Assembly: GCF_030265065.1 (NCBI RefSeq)
Contig: NC_080413.1
Location: 22,605,501 to 22,669,500, forward strand
From: Corythoichthys intestinalis
Taxonomy: Eukaryota; Chordata; Actinopteri; Syngnathiformes; Syngnathidae
DNA: 64,000 nucleotides
Direction: 5' to 3'
Under the pieces are notes generated by a model that ran no database searches, was not told the DNA's origin, and saw nothing but the letters and a program-made list of their open reading frames with translations. Shown piece after piece: positions 1 through 21,301 of the stretch. The position numbers were made by a program, and so were the translations under genes. The stretch's first letter is position 1. Every line of letters begins with the position of its first letter.

Positions 1-140
1 CTTAATACTTGAGGAAAACATGCAGAATCAATCATAAATAATATGTAATAGATAATTAAAAAATTGTATATACAATCACAACTTATTATAGGACAGAATA
101 TCCCTTTATTATTATTGTGCACTATATACTGTTAGCGAAT

Positions 141-565
141 GAGGCTAGCGGCTGCCTGGCGCAAACAGAGCTTTTCTGGTGAAAATACTTGTGAATAATT
201 GCTTAAATACCCAAATTCTTCATAGATATGGACGTAAAACAGTCTCAATTTTTGGTTAAAAGCAAAGAAACCATACAGTTAGCGTTTATTTTGTGTATAC
301 TGCCGAAGTACCATGCTACTATGTAAGGGAAAGAGGCTAGCGGCCGCCAGGCGAAAAAGGAGCATTTCTGGCAAAAAGTCTTGTGAATGAATGCTTAAAT
401 CCCCGAATTCTTCATAGTATGGACATAAAACAGTCTCGATTCTTGGTTAAAAGCAAAGAAACCATGCAGGTAGCATTTATTTCGCGTAAATATTGCCAAC
501 TATGAGGCTAGTCAGGTCCGTGTGTAATCAAAGAAGAAAATTCCTGCGAATAAATGCTTTAATCA
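141..565. repeat. Tandem duplication, unit about 190 bp, two copies plus a partial third
   Basis: The block that starts gaggctagcggc at 141 recurs at 333 and, more diverged, at 504. The first two copies share the segment ending in a run of agcaaagaaaccat, and the third keeps only its first 60 bp or so. Copies differ by scattered substitutions and small indels, so the duplication is not very recent. No coding potential is seen in it. The rest of 1-730 is AT-rich sequence with nothing I can identify. Confidence 0.75.
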
Positions 566-730
566 CGCATGCGTAGTACGAAAAATATAATATTTACCTT
601 GAAGCCTCGAACAAATCACTCCTGAGACAATCCTTCTTGTTTGTATGTGGTACAGCTCTCGAATTTGAATACAATCGTAAGTAAATCCAAGTTTAAATCC
701 GACATGAGCGTGTCCTGTCTTCGGCTATCA

Positions 731-960
731 CTACATGAAGCCCCCCACCCCAACGATAAGGCGTTGCCTAAATAAGGACGAAGTGTCAGGCCTTCTTTTG
801 TGGACCATATTGAATATTTTCATAATTTGCTTCAGGCTATCGAAAACAGGCAGCAGTACGCAATTGCTCCACAGGCCGTAGTTTGGACATCCTTGCTGTA
901 GTTGGTCACTGCACAGTGACATAATGCTGAATATACTGCCAGTTTTGATTCTTACAGTAA
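731..960. repeat. Probable transposon-derived stretch
   Basis: A short open frame of 63 codons on - reads through this stretch, but the DNA around 880-915 resembles the terminal region of hAT-type MITEs (a 'caaactacggcctgtgg'-like motif on the minus strand). I see no splice context that would make it a host exon. The next 300 bp (960-1296) hold no recognised feature. Confidence 0.3.
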
Positions 961-1296
961 TTATACACTACTTTTCAGACTTCCCATTTGTATTATGAAA
1001 TTTTTGTAAATGCACACTTCTTTAATCCAAAATGCTTTGAAATAATAAATTCTATGTATTGCCTGTTCATGCCTAAAATTTGCTGATTGTCTTTTGGCCT
1101 TTAGAGGGCTCACTCGCTCAGAAATAGTGTACTAAGTGAGCCACATTTATCCCGAATTTTCACTGTCTGAGAGAAACAACATTGTTGCCAACTACCCCAT
1201 CTGTTTTTATCCAATGATGTGCTTGCTTATTTGATTTTATGCCAATAATCCCTCCAGTGTTCACAATAAATAAGATAATATGATACGCATACATAC

Positions 1297-1553
1297 CCAT
1301 GCATTTATTATTGTCATGCTCAAAGAACTCAGGATCAGCAACAGGGCCAATGTCGTCTTGTTCCCACCCCCCGTTACAGCATCTATGATCAGCAATAATA
1401 AACTCCTCACACCCTTCACACAATCTGTTTGCCATCCGGCCATAAGGAATACAGTCTGGCTGCATCAGGGCCAAAACCACAGGTTCTATTCGCAAGCTGT
1501 CAGAACCGTAAACACTCTTATCACCATGTGAAATATCCCAAAAGCGAACTCCA
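1297..1553 (-). CDS. Candidate internal exon of an unrecognised cysteine-rich protein
   Basis: On the minus strand a T-rich tract ending in AAG (acceptor, exon starts 1553) is followed by 85 codons without a stop and then a donor GTATGT just below 1297. The peptide is acidic and cysteine-rich, with motifs RLCEGCEEF, DHRCCNGGW and PVADPEFFEHDNN, which is unlike translated noise. It could be an exon of a host gene that continues outside the window or a captured transposon gene. I do not recognise the family, no partner exon was found nearby, and a pogo-like element begins 150 bp away. Confidence 0.35.
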
Positions 1554-1807
1554 CTTAAAAAAAAAAAAAAATCTTCAATTTATTCAACAGATCAGTGTTT
1601 TATATATATTTGCACATACTTTATCATAAATAATATTTCTTTCTATAGGCACCATACTGGTGACACCTGATTTATAGAATTCAATTAATCTGTAATGCAT
1701 ATACAGTGATCCCTCACTACTTCGCGCCTCCAGTCCATCGCAGATTTTTTTCAATTAAAAAATAAATAAATGTGATATTTTATAGAGCTGTTCCGAGCCA
1801 ATCACGT

Positions 1808-1809
<2 letters not shown>

Positions 1810-1859
<50 letters not shown>
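1810..1859. repeat. (TC)n microsatellite
   Basis: Fifty bases of uninterrupted TC dinucleotide, lying inside the pogo-like element. Confidence 0.97.
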
Positions 1860-1864
<5 letters not shown>

Positions 1865-2196
1865 TGCTGCTTTTCCTGGTCAGGCAGTGCACTTGAGTTG
1901 TTTATTAAAGTTAACAATGATTGACAGACGGTTAAGATTTGATCTCGCCAGCGACGCTTACTTCAAAGCGCTGCATGCGTCAATCATCGCTTAACTTGTT
2001 AAACAGTTGCTGTGGCAACTCATTGTGTGTAAGTGAGCAGCTTGAGCGGATTTCAGTGGACTCACTCAATGAAGCAATTAATAGAGAAAAGCGTTTTTCT
2101 ACTTTATTCTTGTTTTTAAAATAATTTGGTGGGACAGTAACATGTTTAAAACATAATCATTACATTTGAAGTGCTTAAAAAAACATTTATTAAAAT

Positions 2197-2350
2197 ATAC
2201 AGGGCATCCCAAAAAATGTATACACTCTGTAGGAGCTGGTAACCAAATTGTCTATGGAGTTTTTGGAGATTAAACCCACTGACTCAATGATGGCAGCCAG
2301 GCTAAACTTCAAATAATGGAAATTCATTCTGAAATGCTACTGGAAGAATG
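2197..2350. mobile_element. Mariner-like terminal fragment, nested
   Basis: The motif acagggcatcccaaaaaatg resembles the 'CAGGGTGTCCCAAAA' terminus of mariner-type elements. Only one end is seen and no coding region, so this is a weak call. Confidence 0.3.
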
Positions 2351-2749
2351 AAAATGCAGTTCAAGTGTGAACATGTCCGGCTATTAGGTTGTTGTTGTTT
2401 TTTTCTATTTTACTTTGGGAAAAAAAACATCTTATTTGTACCTTTTTCCCAATACTAAGTCTGAATAAATACATTGAAAAAAAAAAAAAAAAAAAATTGG
2501 GGTGTGGGCGCTACTTCGCGGTTTTTCCACTTATCGCGGCGGGTTCTGGTCCCCATTTACCGCGAAAAACGACGGATCAATGTATATTATTCTAATTTAC
2601 TTATATTTGCTATTTGTCTTTTTAATACAATAACCCAATTGAAAAATTTGCTAGCGTAGCCTATGACAAATTCTCGATTTATTGTTTAATTATGGAGGTT
2701 TACACAATATTGTATTAGTTTTTTCGTCGTTTCTAGTCATGTTTTTACA

Positions 2750-3189
2750 TTGAAGAATGAACGGTGCGTTGCACATGCAGGTAAGGGTGCGTGAGGGTCG
2801 TATCTGCCGTGGTAGCCCCGCCCCCTCGTGCACGCGCTGTGTTGTTAGGTGGCGTGGAGATGTCTGCACACACGTGCCCGCCTTCTTTGTCCCCTTTTAC
2901 GGCCACTACCGGGAACTGGAAGCTCCCCCGACAGCCGCTTTTGTTATTTCCGAGCATCCCTTGAAGTGCTTTCGTCTAGCGACGCGACGTCTGGACGCTG
3001 GGCTGTTTCTCCCCGCCACGGTTTTCTTCTTCCCTGCCCACCTGAAGATGTTTCCATTTAGCCTCCGGGTTCCCCTGGCTGGGCCGCCTTGTCAGGTGGC
3101 ATCCCCATGTGTTTAGGTTCTTGCAACAGCACTCACACCGCCTTCCTCTCATCCCAACTGGAGCTCCATGCACCACTTCTTTTGTCATC
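2750..3189 (+). promoter_or_regulatory. CpG-rich upstream region and 5' UTR of tmem151b
   Basis: Base composition changes from AT-rich to GC- and CpG-rich at about 2755 and stays so until the start codon at 3190, as expected of a CpG-island promoter. It holds several short open frames on both strands, which I take as by-products of the high GC. No TATA box or defined start site can be fixed by eye. Confidence 0.5.
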
Positions 3190-13493
<10,304 letters not shown>

Positions 13494-13602
13494 CCCTCAA
13501 GCAGCATTATGAAGGAAAAGAGAAGGGATGGAAACCACTTACAACCTTTTTTTTGGGACAGATACAGTGGCTTTAACAAGCCTTTTAGCCAGATGTAAAG
13601 AC

Positions 13603-13608
13603 AATAAA
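13603..13608 (+). terminator. Poly(A) signal of tmem151b
   Basis: AATAAA about 110 bases after the stop codon, in a short 3' UTR. Confidence 0.75.
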
Positions 13609-13953
13609 CTGAAAATACATATGACAAAAGAGCTTGACACTAATTGCTCTAAAGTTGGGATGTTTGTGCGTCAATGTCATTGAAAAAAGCTGATACTGGC
13701 AATGTTTTAAAGACCAAATGTGAAGTAGGGTTGGCCAACTACGTTTTTGAATAATATCAATGGCTAAACAATTAAAAGCATATTTTCGTTATTTTTTTTT
13801 TTTTTTTACGCAACCCTTCCAGATTCTTTGTTTAACCCATAGCAACGCCCTTGACAACGAAAATGCTTTTCTCCGACAAGCTTCGGAACTCTTCGGAAAT
13901 GACGTCACACAGAGAACTGCGAGGGAAGTCCGCCATAGAACAGTATTGTTGTA

Positions 13954-14205
13954 TTGCTTCTCGGTAAGATGCCACGGCGGTGTGTGGCGATGTTTTGTTC
14001 TCACTCAAACGAAAAGTTGTATGAGTGGCCAAAGGATAGCAGGGCACATAAATGGACATCTTTCGTTCGCACGAAGCGAATGAATTTCATGCCATCATCG
14101 AGTAGTGTTCTCTGCTACAAACACTTCGAAGATGCCTGCTTCCTCAACCGGTCTGCTTATGATCAAGGATTTGCAAAAAAGTGTGATTTTTGGATAGATG
14201 ACTGA
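13954..14205 (+). pseudogene. THAP-domain fragment, probably transposon-derived
   Basis: The frame encodes a nearly complete THAP zinc-binding domain: MPRRCVAMFCSHS with the first two cysteines, a central WTSFVRTKR, and VLCYKHFED for the final C-x2-H pair. Typical THAP domains span about 80 residues, as here. The frame stops soon after and no second exon was found. THAP domains occur both in host regulators and in P-element, Kolobok and Harbinger-type transposons; the repeat-rich setting suggests the latter. Confidence 0.65.
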
Positions 14206-14234
14206 TGACTTTGTCAAAGCAGGGATGCCAACGG

Positions 14235-14630
14235 TTGTGGAATGAACAGTAGAAGGTAGCGACGTTAGCCGAAAGGTAACTCGAGGCAAAACCCCGATCG
14301 TGTTGTGGAATGAACAGTAGAAGCTAACTCGTGTCAATCCCCGATCATAGTTGTATTGAGTTCATTTTGCCTACACTTATAAATTCGTCAAAACTTTTCT
14401 TTTATCCCAGGCAATAGTCGGTGGTTTATTTACCTGACATGTTTCGGCGAACATTTCCGCCTTCGTCAGCGGGTCCGAAGGCGGAAGTGTTCGCTGGAAC
14501 ATATCAGGTAAATAAAAGCTAATGTCGCTAGCTTCTACTGTTCATTCCACAACATGATCAAGGATTCGTCAATACTTTTCTTTTATCCCAGGCAATAGTA
14601 GGTGGTTTATTTACCTGACATGCTTCAAAT
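14235..14630. repeat. Compound array of direct and inverted repeats
   Basis: The motif gttgtggaatgaacagtaga occurs directly at about 14235 and 14300 and inverted near 14535-14556. The motif cttttatcccaggcaatagt occurs directly at about 14400 and 14583, each followed by ggtggtttatttacctgaca. Between them, 14424-14469 and 14473-14517 form a head-to-head inverted pair. This looks like fragments of one retroelement-like repeat joined in tandem and in opposite orientation. Confidence 0.8.
14432..14476 (-). ncRNA. Hammerhead-ribozyme-like motif (minimal, short stem III)
   Basis: Read on -, the stretch shows the conserved core order: CTGACGA (plus 14463-14469), a hairpin with GGCG paired to CGCC, GAAA (plus 14442-14445), then a 2-bp stem AC/GT closing AT and ending in the triplet GTC (plus 14436-14438). 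Flanking GACC and GGT can form stem I. A minimal hammerhead with a very short stem III is the known form in Penelope-like retroelements and retrozymes. One extra A lies next to stem II, so activity is uncertain. A second, degraded copy lies on + at 14473-14517. Confidence 0.5.
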
Positions 14631-14639
14631 CATAAAATC

Positions 14640-16740
14640 AGCCTATATTTTACCAATCTTGTAATCTCGATGGGTCTTGTCTCCATTCCATGTCAGGTAG
14701 TCTGGGCACATTGTTTGCATCCTGATTAACGTCTGGCTAATAATACATGTACGCTCCAACATAAAATTCCGACCTCCTCCTCTTCCTTCAACTCTTCAAA
14801 AACTTGGATCTCCTCACTTGCGCTCGATCTATCGCTTATATCGCTGTTTGAATCATTGTTTGAAGGGCTTTGTATGGCGGCCGTATGGAGCGCTGCCATC
14901 GCTGTTCTCGGTGTGACGTGTCACTTCCGGGTTCGTACCCTTTCAGGCTCGAACTTTGGAAACGCGATTATTTTGTCAAATATACAACATATAAATTATT
15001 TTTTCATGCTTTATTTGTTGGACAATGTTTAATTACTTTAATTGTGACCCTATTTGGCATTTGAAGAAATTACTTCACATTTGGTCTTTAAGTTATATTT
15101 ACCTGCACCAAAAGAGTAAAAAAAATGTTACACTCAGTTCGTATTAAAATGTATGAACAAAAAAACTTACTTTTAAGAACCAATGACAAAGGTCTAACGC
15201 AGAGGCTGATCACTCAAATTTGTTGCCAGATGAACTTGCATTCCATTGCTGTGATGGAATCTCGCGGGAAGTCCAACTTCAGAGCTGTATTGTTTTTCCA
15301 CAGTTTTAAAGGAATTCTAAACTGTATCCCTTTGAGATTCTGCTGGATCACAATAGTAGGATTCTTGAAAACTCTAAGAGAAAAATCACTTCTTTGACAT
15401 ATTAATACTCAAATGGGAAGCATACATTGCAGGAATGACAGAGCTGGTGCCACATCAAAACATTTCCCAATGCCTGAGAACGATGCAGAAATCTCCTATT
15501 AGCAGAAATGGCTCGGTTGCGATGACATTACACTTCCTGGCTTGGTAAATATAGCAACACGCATTATTAATAATTCAGCAGAGGAGCGCTAAAGGACACA
15601 AGCACTGCCACATCAAAGCTTTTAAAATGACTGTACATTTTGTATAAATGCCAATAACACTGTTAAAACCTTGTAATAACTTTATCAACTAGTTTAATGT
15701 TGAATTTAATATGTGGCAATTAGTTTTTTCTTTTTTAAGAATTCTCTACCTCTTTATTTAAGTGCCTACCAATTGAAGTAATGACAAAACCTCTTTCCTC
15801 TAAATCAACTATACACTTCTGTTTGTCTTTGTGCATGTCCCCTTTTATCTCGGATACAATGAACGTTTCTCTGTCTTCCTGATGGTGTAACAGAGCTGTG
15901 GTGTAGCGGGATGCTGCTGCAGCTGCTGATGCATATCAGAGAGACAGGCGGAGAGCTGGCTCTCAAAGACGCTGAAAATAGGCAGTGGCCCTGCACTCAC
16001 TACTGATAGTGTCACATGTAATAATTGGAGAAGATGGCTTTTTAAGAACTGAGGGCTGCGTTACGGATGTCAGGACGAGTCCGCTTGCAAGTTCCGAAGG
16101 GAATGTTCATGAAAATCAAGAGTGCCACAACTTTTTGAATAGATATTAGGTAAGACATTGCTTTCAGAGTTCCCTACGAGTGAGTCATCACAATATATAA
16201 AATCTCTTAAGATAGGGATACTGTTTTAACAAAATGTCCTCAATTTACAATGGGGTCAATTAGCATTTGATTTTGACTTTAATTTAATGCAGTATTTTGA
16301 AGGGGTGATAACTTCTCTCTGAATGTTCAGAATCTGTTTTAATGAGTTAGTTTCGAATTGAGCAGAACCACACAATCAAATTTGTAACAATCCTTCGATA
16401 CATTATTTTACCCCCTTAATTTTGGAGTTTTAGAATCTTAAATTTTTTTGTAATTATTTGAAAAATGAAGTTTAAACTTTACATTTTAATTTGCCATCAT
16501 TGTTTGACCATGTTTTATCAAGTGTCCTCACTGCATTTTTGAGGAAATTCAATGAATTTGTAGCAAGTGAAAGACACATTTTTTGAAAGAGAAGTTCAAA
16601 AGGACATTGTGCATTTTGTCACAAGCCATGACAACATTGAACAATTGTGAAGCTTTATACAACTGGTTACCACTGTACTGTGCAACTACTATTTGAATAT
16701 GTTTACTTTTCAGCACAGGTTTGATTTATTATTGCTTGGC
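14640..16740. other. Intergenic DNA, no identified gene
   Basis: Short frames occur (for example 14870-15064, 15125-15397) but lack splice context or recognisable domains. It lies between the convergent 3' ends of tmem151b and tcte1. Confidence 0.4.
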
Positions 16741-16743
16741 TTC

Positions 16744-17040
16744 AACAGGGCTCACCAACATTTTTGAATCTGAAAGCTACTTCTTGGGTGCTGATGTTGC
16801 AAAGGGCTACCAGAACTTCTGAAATAACAAATTTGCTCAAATGACCTTTTATGACAAATTGTTGTTTATATTGATTCATGTGACACAACAAAATAGACTT
16901 GACATTTAACAAGATCGTAAATTAACTAATGTCCATCTGCAACTCTGTTTCTTTAAAAACAAAAAAAACAACAACTCCAATTCAACTGAAGTTGGGATGT
17001 TGTGTTTAACATAAACGAAAAACCGAAAACTGATTTGCAA
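16744..17040. repeat. Fragments of common fish hAT/MITE-type repeats
   Basis: 16748-16870 ('gggctcaccaacatttttga' and onward) resembles a widespread fish repeat end. 16975-17040 ('caactgaagttgggatgttg') resembles another MITE end. Neither has a matching partner end here. Confidence 0.45.
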
Positions 17041-17098
17041 ATTATCCCTAGGAAATCAGAAGGTCTTCGGTGAGTTCTTCCTCCAATAAGCCTGTGGG

Positions 17099-19112
17099 CA
17101 AGGGCGTAGGTTTGCATAGGGATGGTCGGGACAAAACACTATCAACTTTCCAGGATGCTCAAATTGTCCCCACCAGCTTTTAAGCAACCTTATTTGCATT
17201 ATCTAATGACTTCAGTTATATCGGTAATTTAGATTGTCTTCCCCTATGTTGTAAGGATAGAATAGACCCTACCATTATTAAGTGAATTATTTTCATTATG
17301 TTCAGAGACTTACATTTATCCCATTCCACTTGCTGAATGTGTTGGTCAATTTTTCCCCCCTCAAACGAACATTTCATTGGCTGATGACTTGACCCCCCCA
17401 CCTCCAGCCACACACACACGCACACTCATGCCTCCTTCTGTGCCCCCTTCGAAGAGGAGGGATACTGTATTAGAAGTTGGGTTTTTTTCGGCATGCAGCA
17501 GCCACTGTCAGTAATGTAAAAAGATGTCAATGTTGTGGAGGTGGGGGAAACACCACAAATTTTCCAATTGAAAGTATGACATGCATTAGAGTTAGCATAA
17601 CATTAAACTATGAAATTGCTGACCTACAAAACTACTGTGGTCAGGCCTGCCTCCACAAGGAACAAGGTCAAGCTAGCTGTCCCTCATTTGGATCATTGTT
17701 TGAATTTTTTTACATTACGGTAATGCAATGCAGTGGCTTAAGGGTGCAAGTCCCTTTATTAAAAAAAAAAAAAAAAACGGGGCGCTATCCAAGAATGGGT
17801 CCACTCGAGGGGGACACTGACATGAACATGAACTGACATGAAAAAAAAAATCTGTGAAATAAAATCACACATCAGAATTCTTGGGGTAGGTTAATATGCT
17901 CAAAAGTAGATTGGTCCTTGGATAATGGAGAAATCAGTTTTTTTTTTCATTAATTTTTTTCTCAAATCACTTTTATATTACAATACTTTAGTTTGATTCT
18001 TGAGGCTCCAGTGTCCCAAGAGGTGGACCCATTTTTGGATAGCTCCCTGTTTTTTTTTTGTTTTTTTGTTTTTTTTTAAATAAAGTGACGTGCACTTCAA
18101 AATGTTTCTTTATTAGTTTTGAGAATAAATGTTTGAATTGAATGTTGTATCACCTGAACCAATACACATGAAAGTTAGTACGTCAATACAGATTTATTTT
18201 GCATTGATCGTTTAGCCTATCAATTAGGAGTGGGGACCTCTTGTTCCCTCACGATACGATAAGGTTTGCGATACAAAGCTCACGATAATGATGATCTGAC
18301 GATATGGCGATACAACGATTATCGATACATTGGTCAGGAAATCATTCAATGATATTTGACAAATGGCTAATAAACAGAAAAACAAGCTTCTGCTGTGAAT
18401 TGGAATGAGTTTATCACTAGTAGACGTCAGTGGCAGCCAATGCCAGGCAATGAGGTAATTTTGGGCCATTTAAGGTCATTTATCTGTTGATTTTCAGTTG
18501 CTTCCTGTTGATTTTGGGGTATTTTATGGGTCAATTCCTGTTTATTTCGAGTTACATAACAGGAAGTGACCTGGGAATCACCCAAATTAATAGGCAGTGA
18601 CTCAAACTCAACAAGAAATGACCTGTAAATACCTTAAAATGAACAGCAAGTTGTAAATGCCCTGAAAATCGGACAGAATGACTGTGAATGCTCTGGTTTC
18701 GAATGAACGAACGTTTCTAGTCTAAATGGATTGGGCGTCGAGCACCGTCAATGTAACCTTAGAGTTAACTGAGACACTATAATAGTGGAAGATTTTGGTC
18801 GCAACTTGTTGGTTCCTTTTTATTTTATTTTTTTTAGACATTGACACCTTTTAAAAACGATATCTCGATTCTTGCCAGGAGCATATCGATAACCTTTGGG
18901 GATACAAAGTATCACGATACATCACCATTTCGATATTTATGTCACACCCCTACTATCAATTAATTAGGTTCATATTCGTGAGAAATGTAGCCCTGACCCA
19001 CGTTCAATAATCTGTTTGGTCTTACTAATAACCCGTTCCCAGCAAAAAGTGTACATGTGGGTTATGCTGTTACATCGTCCCTACCAATGTTTAGACCAAA
19101 CCTATGCCCCTG
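17099..19112. mobile_element. hAT-like non-autonomous repeat (family R), copy 1, split by a hAT
   Basis: Ends are inverted: left caagggcgtaggtttg, right (reverse complement) caggggcataggtttggtc. The 8-bp flanks CCTGTGGG (17091-17098) and CCTGCGGA (19113-19120) agree at 6 of 8 bases. Removing the inserted hAT at 18225-18952 leaves about 1.29 kb, close to copy 2 at 44258-45466. No coding region is seen. A third, partial copy is at 41975-42229. Confidence 0.7.
18225..18952. mobile_element. hAT-type MITE with intact 8-bp target duplication
   Basis: Ends TAGGAGTGGGGAC and, in reverse complement, TAGGGGTGTGACA. It is flanked by the exact duplication CTATCAAT at 18217-18224 and 18953-18960. The inside is rich in 'cgatac/gtatcg' motifs. 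It has no transposase. A related fragment lies inverted at 62440-62582. Confidence 0.85.
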
Positions 19113-19120
19113 CCTGCGGA

Positions 19121-20440
19121 GTACTCATGTGGTCTTTGACGTTGCCCTGATTTATGATATTCAATCACTCAGGAATATTTGTCAAGATGATCAACAAAGC
19201 AAAACATTTTTACGTTCTATACTGTATGTAACACAATGTGGTTAAGTATAGCTATGTAGCTCACATTGAAGCATATGGGATAATTATGAATTTTCAAATA
19301 AAATGTTGGAAATTACTAAAGCAACATCATTTGCAAAACTGGCATTTAGGTTCTAAAATATTTTTTTTTCTCGTTTTTTTTTAAATATGCTAATCTTAAA
19401 TTACTTTTTATTCACTTATATAAGAACAAGCAGATCTAATTCCATGCATGATTTATACAATGTTTTTTAATTCTTCGACATGTTAGATAAACAAACAGTT
19501 GGGGAGTGTAAATAAGTAACTAATAGCAATCTAGTTTCCTTGTTTGAAGGATTTGTATTTTGTCATCAGTTTTAAGCCCCATTTGTGCTGGATGAAACAT
19601 TAGCAACCATTACATTTCTACAATCAGTGAAGGAGACATGTTAATTCTCATATCGATATTTACTCCAACTATGTGCTTGCATTTTTATAAAAAAAAAGAT
19701 TACATAAGACTTTTTGGTCAATTTTGTGAAGCTGTTGTCTCATCATATTTACAGTTATCCAATTGCAATAAGCTAATGTACCAAAAATTCCAACCAGACC
19801 AGAGCAGTTCATGAAAGACTGTAAAGTGATATACGACTGTTGGTAACTGCACTCAGCCCTTTACGATGTAATTACTCAGTTTGATTGGTAATGTCAAGCA
19901 TTCACTGTAATTTGTCTTTTCTATGTAATACTGTACTCTGTCTGGAAACTGTCAGGCTACTGTGCATGAATTGGAGAGGAGTGTCCAATGTGACAATTGT
20001 ACAAAAATAAACATCAATTGAAAGAGGCTATAATGGTAGCATTTTTATTAAAAGCCCTGAGAGATCCATGCGTTGAATATCAATTTTATACGTTAATAGA
20101 AAATCATGATAAACTGCTGAAAATAATAAAAGGTATTTTATTGTTCACATGCTATATTGAAATCAGTACTACAACAGAGTCAGCTTTAAGTAGTAGTGAT
20201 AGGGTATTAACTGGATATTCAAGGAAATGCTACTAACTTTTCTTTTGAGATAAATCACCCAATGCGATAGTAAATTACCATTATGGCTTAACTAATCCTT
20301 TTTTAAAATAAATTTGAAGAAAATATTTGTGAGTTAAAAACTCTATAGCACTTTTTACACTTGGATTTACTCAGTTGTCATTTATGTAGCACATAACGCA
20401 AGCCAATTTTCATGATTGAACGTACATTTAAAATTAAATA
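19121..20440. other. Intergenic AT-rich DNA, no identified feature
   Basis: No exon-like frame, RNA gene or terminal repeat could be supported. Confidence 0.4.
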
Positions 20441-21070
20441 GGGCTGTCAAACGATTAAAATTTTTAATTGAGTTGATCACAGCTTAAAAATTAATCGTAA
20501 TCAATCACAAATTAAAACAATATATAAAAATATGCCATATTTTTCTGTAAATTACCGTAATGTTGGAATGGAAAGATAAGACACAAGACGGATATATACA
20601 TTCAACATACGGTACATAAGTGCTGTATTAGTTTATTATAACAATAAATCAACAAGATGGCATGAACATTATTAACATTCTCTTAAAGCGATCCATAGAT
20701 AGAAAGACTTGTAGTTCTTAAAAATGTTAGTACAAGTTATAGAAATTTTATATTAAAACCCCTCTTAATGCTTTCATTTTATTGAAATTTGTAAAAATTT
20801 TCAATCAAAAAATAAGCTAATAGCTTGCCATTGTTGATGTCAATAATTACACCATGCTCACTCATGGTGCTGAAAGCCATAAAATCAGTTGGACCCAAGC
20901 GCCAGCAGAGGGCGCCAAACACCAAAAAAACAAGTAACAAGCGGACATTACACTCTGCTGTCATTTTAATCTGTTTGAGCGGGGCATGTGCGTTAATTGC
21001 GTCAAATATTTAAACGTGATTAATTAAAAAAATTAATTACCGCTCGTTAACGCAATAATTTTGACAGCCC
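20441..21070. mobile_element. TA-flanked MITE with GGGCTGTCAAACGATTAAA ends, copy 1
   Basis: Left end gggctgtcaaacgatt, right end (reverse complement) gggctgtcaaaattattg, each bordered by TA. The second copy at 55529-56387 has the same ends, also bordered by TA. Both carry an internal 'ttcaacatacggtacataag' block. No protein is encoded. Confidence 0.8.
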
Positions 21071-21301
21071 TAAAATAAAAATTAGCTTATCCTCAAATCG
21101 TGCATCAAAAATTCAATCAAGTGAAACAAATGACATTCAAATAAAGACATCAAGCACTGGCGGTTGAACTTTTTGCTTCAGATGGGGCCTGTGGATGCAA
21201 AAAGAGAAGGCAGGTTTGCTTATTCGGATTCATGGCGTTGTGAAATTGCAACAATAAAGTAGTTTAGGTTTAAGAGAATAGCAGCTTTAGATGGTTGACG
21301 T

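Larger units (their letters stand above)
1704..2582. mobile_element. Pogo/Tigger-like non-autonomous element
   Basis: The left end reads cagtgatccctcactacttc after a TA at 1702-1703. The right end, read in reverse complement, begins cattgatccgtcgtttttcg and is followed by TA at 2583-2584. The 'GTGATCCCTCGCTACTTCGCGG' type of terminus is typical of fish pogo-like MITEs. Inside are a CT microsatellite and a second repeat. No transposase frame survives, so it was probably moved by a pogo-family enzyme made elsewhere. Confidence 0.7.
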
